Shown piece by piece: positions 63,680 through 64,000 of a DNA stretch of 64,000 bases. Numbering within the stretch: position 1 is the stretch's first letter; every line of letters begins with the position of its first letter. The notes below the pieces were generated by a model. It ran no database searches. It saw nothing but the letters and a program-made list of their open reading frames with translations, and was not told the origin of the DNA. Source of the DNA: Paraburkholderia monticola (lineage in GTDB: Bacteria; Pseudomonadota; Gammaproteobacteria; Burkholderiales; Burkholderiaceae); assembly GCF_001580545.1 (NCBI RefSeq), contig NZ_LRBG01000004.1:1-64000 (forward strand). The letters are read 5' to 3'. The translations under genes were made by a program, and so were the position numbers.

Positions 63680-64000
63680 TCAGATCGGCAGCAGCCCGAG
63701 CAACGGCGCGAGCAGCACCATCGCGACGCCGGCGATCATCATCGTCAGGCTGGACACGACGCCCTCCTCGCTGCCGAGTTCGCGAGCCTTCGCGGTGCCG
63801 ACGCCGTGCGCGGCCGCCCCGAACAGTGCGCCGCGCGCGAGCCGCGTGCGCAGCGGCACGAACGCGAGCACGAGCTCACCGAACAGCATGCCGCAGACGC
63901 CCGTTGCGATCACGAACAGCGCGGTCAGATCCTTCGGCGCATGAATCCGGTCGGACACGGCGAGCGCGAACGGCGTCGACACCGAGCGCGTCATCAGGCT
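63680..64000 (-). CDS. LrgB-family membrane protein (5' end outside window)
   Basis: These are the C-terminal 106 residues of an LrgB/CidB-type protein. The hallmark blocks [26 protein letters not shown] and [15 protein letters not shown] are present, with three hydrophobic helices visible. The family takes part in murein hydrolase control or glycolate/pyruvate export together with LrgA. The frame is open to the window edge, so the start lies beyond it. It is on the same strand as ahcY, 233 bp upstream of it. Confidence 0.92.
   Translation of the reverse strand, partial: SLMTRSVSTPFALAVSDRIHAPKDLTALFVIATGVCGMLFGELVLAFVPLRTRLARGALFGAAAHGVGTAKARELGSEEGVVSSLTMMIAGVAMVLLAPLLGLLPI

Noticed and set aside
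1..64000. CRISPR array, tRNA, rRNA or insertion sequence
   Set aside because: I found no regularly spaced repeats, no cloverleaf-like gene with a conserved T-arm in the gaps, and no transposase-like protein.

Overview
The window is G+C-rich (mostly about 62-68% where I counted) and every gene with a clear family matches the main chromosome of a Burkholderia/Paraburkholderia-type betaproteobacterium. The pointers are the phenylacetate locus (paaE, a DUF1835 gene, a paaR-like tetR), the ahcY / holin-like / metF operon behind an SAH riboswitch, a type 2 ArgC, a MaeB malic enzyme with a phosphotransacetylase tail, and the folM-like / folB / ttcA set. I see no rRNA, tRNA, insertion sequence, prophage or CRISPR array. 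The window opens inside paaE and closes inside an lrgB-like gene.

Layout. 1-3.3 kb: end of the phenylacetyl-CoA epoxidase operon, its probable TetR repressor, and a GNAT acetyltransferase behind a perfect FNR/ANR-type box. 3.3-5.5 kb: an Lrp-type regulator divergent from hppD (tyrosine breakdown) and a small secreted protein. 5.8-13.5 kb: a fused indolepyruvate ferredoxin oxidoreductase, maeB and an MFS carrier. 13.8-18 kb: pyrE, an RcsB-like response regulator, a PEBP-family protein, a WrbA-like flavodoxin and argC. 18.1-22.3 kb: an A+T-rich segment followed by two paralogous lipoproteins and an OmpW-like porin, then a candidate ~60-nt sRNA on the minus strand. 22.5-32 kb: mixed single genes (LysE, a beta-hydroxyacid dehydrogenase, a Mut7-C protein, IclR/EamA, small hypotheticals, DUF2242, a lytic transglycosylase, a decayed cytochrome c peroxidase, a rhomboid). 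A 573-bp gap here carries two perfect DnaA boxes.

32-45 kb: core housekeeping genes, namely glmU-glmS (UDP-GlcNAc), folM-like/folB/ttcA, a MidA-like methyltransferase, gst-cca, an NDUFA9-like epimerase, slt and 5-FCL. 45-50.2 kb: a winged-helix regulator divergent from pxpBCA (5-oxoprolinase) with a DUF969/DUF979 putative permease pair. 50.2-51.5 kb: a compact, lower-G+C type VI secretion cassette of Hcp, a DUF2778 (Tlde1-like) peptidoglycan effector and a two-helix membrane protein that is probably its immunity partner. 51.7-60.5 kb: a TraB/GumN protein and a complete dipeptide/oligopeptide ABC importer with two tandem substrate-binding proteins. 60.7-63.6 kb: the S-adenosylmethionine cycle operon.

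Functional threads. One-carbon and methyl metabolism recurs (ahcY, metF, folB, 5-FCL), as does amino-acid and peptide use (hppD, indolepyruvate oxidoreductase, pxpBCA, dpp) and envelope building (glmU, glmS, two lytic transglycosylases). The strongest unusual items are the orphan Hcp-effector-immunity cassette, the anti-Shine-Dalgarno sRNA candidate, the paralogous-lipoprotein/OmpW operon, the FNR-type box before the GNAT gene and the DnaA-box gap. Family labels come from recognition of the translated sequences; no database search was run.
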